This document shows positions 1 through 12,100 of a DNA stretch of 64,000 nucleotides, one piece after another. Each line of letters starts with the position of its first letter. Within the stretch, counting starts at the first letter, position 1. The notes under the pieces were generated by a model. It did not search any database and had not been told where the DNA came from. It saw only the letters and a list, made by a program, of their open reading frames with translations. This DNA is from Diprion similis (taxonomy: Eukaryota; Arthropoda; Insecta; Hymenoptera; Diprionidae): contig NC_060106.1 in assembly GCF_021155765.1 (NCBI RefSeq), positions 10,919,501 through 10,983,500 on the forward strand, read 5' to 3'. Made by a program: the position numbers and the translations under genes.

Positions 1-3000
1 AACACAACATGACATTCGTCCTAGGTGAGGGGCCTCCATCTCCCCTTCAAGCGCCTACTTCGAAGCCAGTAGGCAAAGCTAGTAATTATCATTTTCTTAT
101 TTATTACCATTTCATTTTTGTTCAAGATATATTTTATAGAAATCATATCACGTCATATAGGTTGCTTATGCTATAAATGGATGTGCAATGTTACAAAAGA
201 AAATTCTTGTCTTGGCATCTCTTTTCATCAAAAAGTAGGAAAATGCTTGCTTAATTTAAATGACGACTGTCATTGTCATTTCATGTCCATCGGTATAGTT
301 ATATTATTTTGTGATGTTACACGAAAATTGCTGCATAGTTGCTTGCACGTATTTTGCTTGTTACTAATGTCTTTTCGTTTACCAATTAGAACAGGTTTCA
401 AAGCAATATCCAAAAATTGTGATTGTTATTTATAGCAATTTCAACTAACAGTGAAAACATGCTCATCTCACTGATTGTGAGTGAGATTTACATAGTTTTT
501 TTTATCTTTCGAATGTTTGAAAACTGGGGGATCTACTCAATGCGCATGTTTTTTTTGTAAAGCCTGGTCTGTAATGGATTGTGTGCGTTCATTGGTGCAA
601 TCATATGTGTTGTGTCTATATTGTCAATCTGCACACAGACGCACGGCCCATTCTAGACTAGGCCTAACGATAAGTTTCATTTCCCCCACAACTTAGAAAT
701 ACATGAAGCACTTACTGACTCAAGCGTCCGTAAGAAAACAAGTCTGACTCAAATCAGTATGCATTCTTAGATGTATTTTGCTAGAAAGTTGACAAAAGTA
801 CTGCCTTGTTATACTGAATCTTGGCCACTCTGTATAGCACCTGTATTGGAATTTATCTGTAACAATTGTGTAGATGAGTCAGTGTGGCTTTAAATTTCTG
901 AAAACACGTCTCTGTATATGTCCATGCATACGTAGTCAATTTTCAATAACAAGTTCTCATGTAATGAAATCGAATAGAAGATAAATTTCCTAGTTTTTGA
1001 CAGCAAAAGTAGTGAAATTGGTTGATTTTAACTTCAAGGGATACTTGTCAATTTTTCAGGTCTGAAAGTACAAGGTTGAAAGAATTTAGTTTTTAAGTGC
1101 CCAATCAACCTAGTTATTTTATCTCGCTGAAATTAGTTTTCTCATTTTTCTTCTTGTTTCTTTATATTAGCTTTTTTAGATCAAAACATGATCAAGAAAC
1201 AAATTAACAACTTATGTCTGTACATCCTGGAACTTATTCAAAATATTTTGTCGACCTGTTAATCAAGCTGTATTTTAGATGCCCATTACATTTCCCAAGT
1301 CCTGAATTTGTTTACTAATTGGTTTTGAATCTGGTTTACTTGGCCCCTGTGAAATCGTGTACTTGAATTTTCAATTAACTCCCTCTTCCTGTTTATATGT
1401 AATTAATATGGTTACCGTTTGATTCCACTTAAGTCCAAATGAATGTAATTTAATTGATTATTCTTGATTCAGTGCCTAAAGTCCAACGTCCAGTAGCAAA
1501 ACCTGCTGCTGTTGGTAATCGTGGTGATTCTGGAAAGATTGAAGAGCTTAGTGCACAGGTAAATTATGTTCCATCTTTATAGTCTTTACATTCACTTTTA
1601 TACCCAAAAACCCATTGATATCAATGGAAATTGTTATTGATTATCGATTAATTTAAATTGCAGTTGATGGAGCTGAAACTGACCGTTGATGGTTTAGAGA
1701 AGGAAAGGGATTTCTACTTTGGTAAACTTCGAGATATTGAAGTTATGTGTCAAGATTGTGACAATGGTGAACCACCGCAAATCGTTCAGAAGATCTTAGA
1801 TGTTCTTTATGCAACTGAGGTATGTAATACACATTACCTTATTATTGAAAAGTTGGTTAATGGTTAGTGCAAAGGCAAATTCTATTTTTTACTACGGAGC
1901 AGACAAGTGCTTTAAGTTAAAGTAACAAAAAGAGTCATTAATTCTTGAGTTTCTGCGAAGGTAGGAACACAAGTATGAAGATCACATTAGAAATTTTCTC
2001 AAATTAATATGGTTTGAGGGGGGAATTTGACACAGTCAATTGCTTACTGTTGCTGTCCAAAGTCCATTTTATGTATCTTTTGTCTAACTATGCTTAAAAT
2101 TGTTTATTAAAATTTATTCCCAAACAATTGATCAAGAGAAATTATTCCAATGTACTACAGTTATTATAAAAGTGAAAAAAAATGTGACTGTCTTTGCTCT
2201 ATATGTGCTCTTCGATTTCTAGCAATCGTGCTTACATGATTTCATGATCATATCAATCTATTTCTGGAAATGGCTTTTTTCTACAATCAATGAAAATATT
2301 TGATTGTTAAATGGGATTGGTTGAATGTATCATGCAATCCGAATTCCTACAGATACCAGTGCTGAAGATTTCCTTGCAAATTGAAATACCTCAGTAGTCT
2401 GTTTGTAATAGAATAATATAGTATAGGACAATGTCTATGATAAATAAACCCCCCCCTCCAAGTAAATGAAAATTCAGTAACTCGATTTGGTTAGACAAAA
2501 AATTCAGTCCTTAGACTTCAGATTTTGAAATATCTACAGTAATCTGGAAATCACTTGTGGACTGATTGTCATTCCGCTGTATAGTATATTGAGACTTAAT
2601 GCCTGTTATTACTCATTCCTATAAGAGTTAATTCATGTTGGAATCCAAATTTTCACTTCTGTTAGGTAGATCGATCCCGCTTTCAGTTTTCTTAAAAAAA
2701 ATACTAACTCCGGTGTGCCATACTCATTAATCGTTTGAAATTGGTTGCATCACAGTTTTTGTCTACTAGTCAAGCAAGTACTAATTGTTTCTATTCCCGA
2801 GATTAAACATTTAGCTGTAGAATGGCGTGTAAGAATTTGAGCCAATGGTCACTTCTTCTAAGTGAGATCAGCGTCAAAACATTCTGAACTTGGACCACAC
2901 TTACTGAGGCATTCAGCGAGGTAGTCTCAGAGAAGAGACGCTGACACTCTAATGATTTCAGGATAATGGGAATGGCCAGGAGGACGAAGAGACCTATTAG

Positions 3001-5799
3001 CATCTCTTCTTGGTTATGTTTCATTTCCATAGCAGGTCACTTACTTAAGGTAAAATTTTCTAAGGTAGACGCCCGCTGTCTGTCGGTAGCTCTCCGTTCG
3101 TTGGGCGCCTTGGATTAACTAATTTGAGTTGTTGGTCATCTATTCCAGCAAAAGCATGAGCAAGCTAAGATTACATACCACAAACAAACTTTACACGTGA
3201 TGAACATTGTCCGATAAGTAGCCAAGCAGCCAATGCAACTGATACAGGCACAAAGTTCATCTCATGTTTGAAAGTTCTGTTGCGACGGTATACAGTCTTC
3301 GCAAGATTAGCGAGGAGTGTGCTGGATGCTTATTGCTGTATCGGAAGCATAACTGAGTAATTTTCTCGAGCTAGCTTCACACTTATTATGATTCTTTATG
3401 TCCAATGAAAATTAATATCAACTTCAATGGCAGTCGTGTATTAGTCGTTTGATATCTGATCGTTCAAAAGACGGCTCATTAGAGATGCTGTGTCATATAG
3501 AAAATGTTAGTTGTAATTGACCAAATGTTATGAGCTATAGTAAACTCTTATTTGTCATCAGAGAGAAATTTTTTCAGAATAATCTGAGATTATACCACCA
3601 CAATGAGAACTTTCAGAAAATGATCCTTTTTCTTTCAACAATATTTCCAAAGTTTTTCGGGAATTTTTTAGATACCATAATAACTATTCTTTTTCAATTT
3701 TGAAAAATATTGATAAAAACACTTGTCTTTTTAATTGCATATAATTGTAACTATGAAAAGTTATACTATACATATTGTAAATTTTCAACACTTATGTTTG
3801 ACAGAGGCAGTAAACAGCTGTTATAATACAAAGAATAATCTGGATTTGAGAGAGCCTACAGCTTCGCTTAAGAATTTTGCTCTATTATATGGTTTCCCAA
3901 TTTTCACTGCTTTAGCTCTATAACCCTTGAAAATAGTTGAATAATTTTCAGAATATGTTTAATTATTTATAATATCCAGCACTCTCCCGTAAAATATAAG
4001 TGCAATGACCTGTTTCAGCTGTAAAAAAAAACAATCAGGTTGTCATTGAAAAAAAATCTTTAATTTTTTCCAAATTTCGCGATAAGCAAGTAGCTGATCC
4101 AATAAGGCAAAAGATTTCAGAATATTTTGGCTGGTCAGCATTACAGATGAAACAGAATAGTTGCTTTTTGGTATACAATGTTTTTTATCTTTAGGGGAAT
4201 TAGAGGTTGAGGCGTATTTGTCACACAAACAATAATACACTGTAACTTGAATTGTTGATTAATTTAGGGGATAGTTGATTAAACTTTCCTGTTAAACTCC
4301 TAAGTTTTGACATTGTGAGCTCTTTTCAGCACTTATTTTGATTACAGACATTTGTTCATAGTTTACATCATTTGTTAATCCTTGTTCATTATTAATATAC
4401 TTCTGTTAAATGGCTCCGGCACCTGTGTGCACCAAAGAAACTTCCTTACATATTTATGTCTGCTTCAACACACGCTGTTTCGTCAGTTTTTATCGTTTTA
4501 ATTAATTCATCAAAGTTTTAGCTGTATTTTATTTATTTACCTTCCAGATCTTTGTACATTGCTCGTTTGATTCTTTGTATAATTTTTTCATGAACAGGCT
4601 GGTAGTTTTTGATGTTACAATTTGCTTTATCAATAGGAAGTAAGGTAGACTCTATCTATGCTTCATATTCTGAATTCTAAGACAATATGTTGAAACCATA
4701 AACAATTTCCATTAGTATTATGGAATCATATAATTCAATTTCGAACTCAGTATACAAATAGAGAAAAAAAATAACTACCGGCTTAAGTTCTCCTTCATTT
4801 AATTTCCTTTTATTTACTATCCCATTCATGTTAAAAATTCTTTTTTACGTTAATAGTGTAGCACCTTTTTCTTACAAAATAAATTATTTAACTCATTTGT
4901 AATTAAATGAAAATTCTATTGAATGTGTATATCGTTTATGTCCCTTGGTATTCATTACTAGAATTTGTATACATTGTCTAATCCCGTCTAAAAATGTTGA
5001 ACGAATTACAGAACTCGAATCATGTTTTCTGAAACGTGTTCAATGATTTTTCAAAATTGTTCCTATAATTATGTTAATTATATACTTATTTACTATTGAT
5101 AATATGGTCTAATTATTTTTACTAAATATATGTTTGTATCAACAGCATTTATTAGCATTTCAGCCAATCGTATCAATATCTTTTTCATAATTGACATGTT
5201 TGGTCTTGAGTTTCAATTTCGTTAATTGCACATAAATCAATTTAAGGATTATATTCTTGTTGAGTTTCGTTAGGATATCATGTTTCAGTGTTCCCAAAGT
5301 GTCACATGTTTATCCAGCATTGAATGTTTGACCATGTCGGGGCTTGAGACTTTGTTTTATTTCACATGCTCAAGTAATTAGAATTAATTGATTGCACTTA
5401 TGTGATGTTCAAGTCCATAAGTTTAATTTTTCAAATCTGATATTTTACGTTCCTACTTGATGCAACATTATATTCATCTTATGATATTAAAATGACACAA
5501 CTGAAGAACCTTGCTTTTCAGTGACAAATAGTTAATCTATATTACATTAATGATAAACATCCAACTATAATCATTTATCAGCAAAATGTTTATTCTTCAA
5601 GACTGAATTCTAGGAACCCATATTTAAAATGGTGTTATGGTGATATTTTTATTTTACATATTGTATATTTAAAATTTTCTGGAATTAGTCGATACAATCC
5701 ACAACCCTGAGAGTGTTATTATGATTACAGGATGGTTTTGCCCCGCCTGAAGAACAAGATGGAGATGTACTGGTACCCGGAGATGAGGAGGAATACTAG
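1..5799 (+). CDS. Eb1: EB1 / MAPRE microtubule plus-end tracking protein, 3' exons only
   Basis: This is the C-terminal half of an end-binding protein that tracks growing microtubule plus ends. Exons seen are: (before the window)..81, 1473-1558, 1664-1819 and 5731-5799, all with GT..AG junctions and matching phases. The 1664-1819 exon encodes the EB-homology coiled coil, including ERDFYFGKLRDIE, the hydrophobic cavity that in the family binds SxIP partner proteins. The last exon encodes DGFAPPEEQ.. and ends in EEY, the C-terminal acidic/aromatic tail recognised by CAP-Gly domains. The Pro/Ala/Lys-rich linker lies in the first two exons; the first is the least certain because its acceptor is outside the window. 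The N-terminal calponin-homology domain is also outside. The 3.9 kb last intron is much longer than the others. Family identity is near certain; the exact linker exons less so. Confidence 0.93.
1820..5730 (+). other. Last intron of the EB1 gene
   Basis: This is a 3.9 kb AT-rich stretch between a gtatgt donor and an attacag acceptor. It has no extra EB1 exon that I can recognise. The only coding-like feature is a short antisense reading frame at 2803-3030, listed separately. The rest looks like ordinary AT-rich intron sequence with A and T runs. Confidence 0.7.
2803..3030 (-). CDS. Candidate small membrane-protein reading frame antisense in EB1 intron
   Basis: A 75-codon frame starts with ATG at 3030. 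It has one hydrophobic stretch at about residues 11-27 (LIGLFVLLAIPIILK), a hydrophilic N-terminus, and a Cys/Arg segment just after the hydrophobic part. A consensus-like donor (gtaagtg) lies inside it near 2908, so it could also be a first exon. I do not recognise the family and found no convincing second exon. Chance ORFs of this length occur in the window, so this is only a candidate. Confidence 0.22.
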   Translation of the reverse strand: MEMKHNQEEMLIGLFVLLAIPIILKSLECQRLFSETTSLNASVSVVQVQNVLTLISLRRSDHWLKFLHAILQLNV

Positions 5800-8700
5800 C
5801 CTTGTTTTTAAGAACAGAATATTGTTAAGTGAAATGCGTTTTTGTTTATCTAGTTTACGAGCCAGTACCGCTATCCGTCGCGTCAGTACATCACCCTGTA
5901 TAGCTGTTTAAGCGCTAAGCTGTGTCGAAATGGCTTGTTATTAAATGTTTGTATGTATACTGAATTTGAATCGACATCGTATGCATTTTCTCATCTAGGT
6001 CTTAACGTTTATGTTGATATACTGATGTTCAATACAAATTTCACTTATTCGCCCGAATATTGTTAAAAATAGTTAAAGTAATGTTTCAATTCTAGTTAAT
6101 TTTTTTTTAACCAGAAATATATGCTAATCACATCGATCATCTTTGCCTTGAGTTATTTCATTATAAATCAGACTGAGAATGATTCAGTTTCGAACAAAAA
6201 TGGTCACTTTTCTGAGTTCTGTATATAGGTACATGTAATACGCATCTAGGATTATATTTTAGAAATTGTTGATATGCGCAATTCAAAGTAAGCATCGGCT
6301 AAATTAGCCTCTGCCTTTCAGAAAAGGTATTTATCTAAATTTTAATCAGCGTCAGTAACGACGTCCAGCAATTCTGTATTAGATGAAAATTTGGACGCTT
6401 GAAGAACTAAGTCCAGGAGAACCTTTGGATTTTTGCAAAACAGAAAACTGAGTGCGATTCTTTTCACTAATAAACAAATCAATCGTTCACTTTTTGTGGA
6501 TATTATGATGAAATAGATCTTTACTCAAACTTTTCATTTTTTTTTCCTCCGACTTTGACGTTAATAAGGAAAAATTTTTTTATCTGCCATGCCCACATGT
6601 AAGTAACAAGTCAAATTTACAGTAGTGGTGCATGTAGACATCAAGCTTACTCTTGCTTGATAAAAATTATAGTTTGCAAAGAAGATTAATGTCATTTTTT
6701 TATTCACGTCATGGTTCTTTAACTCTATTTCTCTGATTCCTGGAAAAGATGGATCTAAACAGAACCTTACTTACCTAAAAAAATTTAAAAGATTTTCAAC
6801 CACATTTTCCTTTTCCGTCACCAATTTCAAGCATGCGATTCTTGCATCTGGGATCATGGGACATAATTTATTGCGATAATGTTTGTAATTCTTTTTTTCC
6901 TTTTGTGTCACTTATTGTTACTTCGATAGAAATACTCTAGCCGTTAATATGTTGACCACAGAATAACGTCTCCACGTTTTTCTAGGTGCTTTTATTCGAA
7001 ATACGAAAATAAAGTTTTGTAAAGAGTTATCTGTCCCATTTTCAGTACACAGTGATACGATCAGTGAAACTAAACGTATAGAAAACAATTCAAGTCGGTA
7101 TTTTTCTTACAAGTGAAATGGCAGTGAGTAATTTGAAGAATTATTTTTACATTGATCACAGTATATCCTAGTATTCGACTGGTTTGCTATTTTTACAAGG
7201 GATATTGCATCCCAACATTAACATTTCACAATTTGCTTTATTCAAGATTTGCAAACATGAAAGATATTGTGTACATTTATGTTGAAGCTGAGCAAATTCA
7301 TGAGACTTGATCTTATGCTGTATGCATGAGGAGGTGAAAAAATTAAAATAATAACTGTGTGTAAAATCAGTCTTTACACCAAGTTCATTGGTTCTTTGAT
7401 TGTGGGATTTCGAAATAGTTTAATTATATTAATATTGTCTGATTAGGGTTAACTTTCTTTCATACTATGTATTCATAATTAACCTGAACATGGTGAGGAA
7501 AACATTCGTTTTTGCTACATTCGTCTTATAAATAATTGCAGATTATCAAATTAAATTCGAAATTACTATTCGAAAGTATTCAATGATGTCATGTTAGGTT
7601 GTGAACACTTGTGTCGATTATAATTAAATATCCAGGATAAATGTTCATATTTTTAATACAGTCAAAATAATTACACGTGTGATGTTTCAATATTTTTACC
7701 CTTGTGCTAATCTGATAATAAAATTCGTGCTGTGATTTTAAGGGGAAAAAAGATCGAACAAAATTAAGTAGTGTACTTTAGCGAGTTGTAGCTTATTCTC
7801 ACCGATGGATATCATATTACTAAAAATCAGTGAAACCAGCAGAAATGTTGCTATACAAGTAATTATGAATTTGTTATTACACTTTAATTTTACAGGCACT
7901 TGTTCCTTATTAAATAATGTATTACGGTACAAACTTTTGTACGCGTCTATAAATTGACCTTTATTATAATTCGAAATAATGATAGATATATCTTATGGTA
8001 AACTTAAGGAGGTGTTTGAAAATTAAAATAATGAAAGTTAATATCGCTAATACATGAATATGAATGCTCTTAAATAAAATATGTTGATGCTAAACCTTCA
8101 GGATGTATATTGATATAATAACGTGGAGAACCGTAACACTTTTCGAAATATTTAAATTTGAATGCCAAACAATTGAAATAATGTACTTATTGGCAGACGT
8201 TGGTATTATCGGTATTATCAATAATAATCCCAACTTATTATTGACAATTGGAAATTATGCATTTCTTACATAGAGTGAAATCGCATGCCTGTATCTTATA
8301 TGTACAGTTGTACGATATTAAACAGTCGTATATAAGTTTTTTATTTACATATTCATAGTGAGCAAACTTTTCAAATTTAGTTGTAAAAAATTTATCATTC
8401 ATGTGCCTACACAGTGTATCATTCTATACCAGCCGTATATTTGGACCTGAAAACTGCAAGTCACATGGTTCGTTTACGTTCAAAAGGACAACGACCATTT
8501 ACTTCCAGTTCAACCTAATCTATCCTTAAATATGTTACTGTTCATCTGTAATTTCTTCAAACCTAGTGAAGAATTATAAAACGAAAAATTCATTGATGAA
8601 TAATCTAATAATAGTTTTGCTGGAAAACATAAAATTGCAGAATTTGAGCGAAGCGGTAAAGCGTACCGTAGATTTCATTGTAACAATACGAAAGTGACTC

Positions 8701-9039
8701 AGGTATTTTGTACTCAATTACTTGATAGAAGTAGAGTAAAATGAGAAATCGTGATTCGTTAGCGGTCCGGTAATAAAGCTAAACAAAAATGAAAAAGTCG
8801 GCACCCCTTCACTTTTGCGTGCATCGAGCGCATTCGAACGTACAGATCAAAGAGCATCCTCTCTGGTACAAACCACAGTCTTGCATGCAAACGAGACATT
8901 CATGAGAAATGAATTGCAAGATTACAGTATACATGGTTGCAACGATTGAGTACAATCAGTAAAGTCTAGCCGTATTTAAGAAGGTTTGAACTTTGAATGA
9001 CTGTGGGCTGCGTGGCAAAGTTCTGATGCGCTTGCGCAG
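5800..9039 (+). other. EB1 3' UTR followed by intergenic spacer
   Basis: No coding region is supportable here. A canonical AATAAA at 7008-7013 is the best polyadenylation signal for EB1, giving a 3' UTR of about 1.2 kb. An earlier ATTAAA-like site lies near 5940. The remainder is very AT-rich with only short chance reading frames. Confidence 0.55.
7008..7013 (+). terminator. Candidate poly(A) signal AATAAA for EB1
   Basis: This is a canonical hexamer downstream of the EB1 stop codon, followed within about 20 bases by a T-rich stretch. Its assignment to EB1 rests on position only. Confidence 0.45.
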
Positions 9040-9199
9040 GGCGACTCCACGTCGCGTTTGGGCGTCGCGACACCCTCCACCTCGTTCGCGCCTAGCTGCC
9101 ACGGCGGACGCTATTTGTCCAATTTGTCATTTGACGTGTTTGACGTTAGTGCCTTTGGTTTGTTAGAGTTATTTTTTGGTTATCTTTAACCCGTAAATC
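9040..9199 (+). promoter_or_regulatory. CpG-rich promoter / 5' UTR of TMEM214
   Basis: A sharp CpG-rich block (9040-9115) stands out from the AT-rich spacer and ends about 90 bases before the TMEM214 start codon. No TATA box is obvious. Position and composition fit a housekeeping promoter; the start site itself cannot be fixed from sequence. Confidence 0.5.
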
Positions 9200-12100
9200 A
9201 TGTCTTACGGCGGTTGGGAAGTTGTTGGCAAAAACAAGAAGGACAAATCTAATGGAAAACCAGCGAAATTGACAAAAGCTGAGAAGAAAAAGTTTATGGA
9301 AAACGCGCCGAAACTTGAGGATTTTTGTAAGTTTGTGTCAGGTTTTACCTAACCTACTTTTGTAAACAGATGTTTAATGTTTTGTGTTAAGAAGTATTCG
9401 GTAAAAAACTGATCACACATTTCTTAATACTACTCAGAAGTTGAACGGCACATTCTCATCCTAGATATCTCGTTTGTGTAATTTTACGAGAACCCTTGAA
9501 TCTGCTTGGAATTTCAAAATTTCCCAATCAGTAGTTCTGGACCTAAAGCAGCTTGGATTACCGGAAATAATCTGTATCGAGCTTCTAGCAATGTGCATAT
9601 AATGTTAGTTTACCTATTTTCTTTTTAACTTTGCCTTTTAAATTTTACTATTTTTCAGTGCCGTTAGATGAAGTAAAGACACTATATAATACCTTGGATA
9701 ACAACAAGGAGAATAAGAAACCAGTAAAGGAAAAAGAGAGTAAGACTAAAGAAAATGAAGAGAAGAAGAAACAACAAAAGCAAAAACAGCAACAACAACA
9801 ACAAGCAGAAAAAAAGAAAGCAGAATCAAAGGAAAAACCTCCGAAATCTATTGAAGGAGCCTTAAATGCAGTATGTTAATCTGATTATATTTCAACATTC
9901 CACTATATTTTTGCCAACTCAATTTCTTCTACATTTGTTCTTATTTTTTAGAACATTATTAGATTTCGACTTTTATTACAGATCTCAATTGAAGAACTCA
10001 AAAGTATTTTGGCGACTAATCAGGTTCGATTTCCTGAAGCACCTCTGGTGTGGCTGAAGGATATTTTGGCATATTTATGTGTGAAAATTCCAATAGACAC
10101 AAATGACCCAGTATTTGGAAATAAACCAGCCGCCTACCCTCTCAGTGTAGTTCCTAACACAATTCGGTCCATATTGGAGAGTGCCACTAAAGAAGCAGGG
10201 AGCAAGGCTGTCCAAATTTTTTATGAAATTACACTCACAGCGATGACGAATAATATGGTTAAAGGAACACCTGTTGTTGGTCATAAAATATTTTTACAAT
10301 TCTTGGCATATCAACATCCTGAAACTGTGATTTCTAATATCCCAAAATTAGTTATGCTGAAAAACTCTTATCAGAACAGAAAGCCGATTGGTTTGTCTTT
10401 ACTTTGGGCATTGGCACAAGGGGGACAAAAAAATTTAACAATTGGTCTGAAAATTTGGCATGAAGTAATGGCATCTATGCTGGAAATGAAAAATTATGCT
10501 AGCTATGTGGTACAAATTTTGGAGAGATTCATTTCTCTACACAGCACATCAACAAACTTGAGTTCTGATTTATATCTCAATATCATGGATGATGTATACA
10601 GTGGCAGATATAATATACCAGCCAGTGTCGAGAAGGAACTTGGTGGCTCTGTGACCAAATTGAGGGTAAGCTGAATACCTAAAAACTGAGAAATGTCAGA
10701 AACTTTAGATTGTTGAAAATAGTATAAACATTATCATTTTTTCGTTTGGATGTATCAAAACTTGCTGAAGGCATTGTAAATTGCTATGAAATTTCTGATT
10801 TACTGAAGATGAGTAAATTTGAATATTAGTAAACTGTAACCAGGGAAAAAAATTACTTGATTTTGGTAAACTTGAAGAAGTTGTAAGATTTAAAACTTGA
10901 ATTGATTAAAATTAATCTGACAAAGCCTCTATGTCAGCGCAATTTAAATTACAAAACTTTTGGAACGACTTTCAATTTAAATTATTATGAATAAATGAAT
11001 TTGTAAATTTCAATTTTACAGACGATGATATTTAAAAATAAAGACACAAGGCACCAACCGTTGTTTCAAGCTTTGATGAAGAGATTAACATATGCTGCAC
11101 CAGAAAATTACAAAGCTGAAATTATAAATGCACTTGTGGCGAGCTTAAGCACTGATATACAGTGTTACAGTGCGTGGAGATCGAACTACACAAAGTACTT
11201 GTATCAATCAAGTCTGCTGCTCAAGCATCTTAGTAAGTCTTAGTTATTTTTGCTATATTTTGCTACATCCTAAAAAGTTAGAATTAGGCAATTATGAACA
11301 ATATAATTCGATTGCACATCATGCTTCACATGGTTTCTCTTAAACATTCTAGATGACAACTGGACACATATACAACCATCTCTAAGAGTAAATCTTCTTC
11401 GTGAAACAGTTTTGACCTTTATTGCAACAAACGAAGAGTTAGGAAAGGCTAAGAAGAAAGAGGAACATCTTAATGCATGTGTAAAGGAATGCAAGGTGAG
11501 TTGTAAAATTGCAAGATCTAATGTTATTATGTCTTTTCCATGCAAAATTATGCATTACCTACAAAATTCAACACAAATTTCTAAACTGCGTCGAGTCTGG
11601 TGAACGCTGAGATATCCGTATTTCATATCAACCCATTTTACTGTATTGCAAGAAAAAAATAGTAGTATTGTATTTGAATTGCTATTTATAGAGCTTTCCT
11701 CTCGATCCGCAAATTTGAAATATGAATTTCAAACGCTGTACCTAATTTATACGAGTGGCATTGATAAGTGATGAGTATGCAGCTGGTATTGGACTATACC
11801 CAATAACGGTGCGCCTATTTTCCCGCTTGAAACGCTTCTGATTGGAATCACAATAAAGATTATCGGAGATGCAGTTATTGCTGTCGAATATTGATTTGTC
11901 GAGATTAGAGATGAAAGCCTTTGATAAACCATACACAACCTCTGTGCACGAGATGATATTCATAGTTCGATTGCTATCGATTTTTCTCTTCGCGAGGATA
12001 CACATATGCCTATATAGGTGATTGCAGATGAATACGTATGTAACGCGCGCATTGTCACGATCTAAGAAGATGAAGTGTGTTCCGTCCGCAGACGCATTTT

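Noticed and set aside
3735..3923. 62-codon + frame in the EB1 intron
   Set aside because: It does not start with ATG, has no good splice signals in frame, and EB1 is complete without it.
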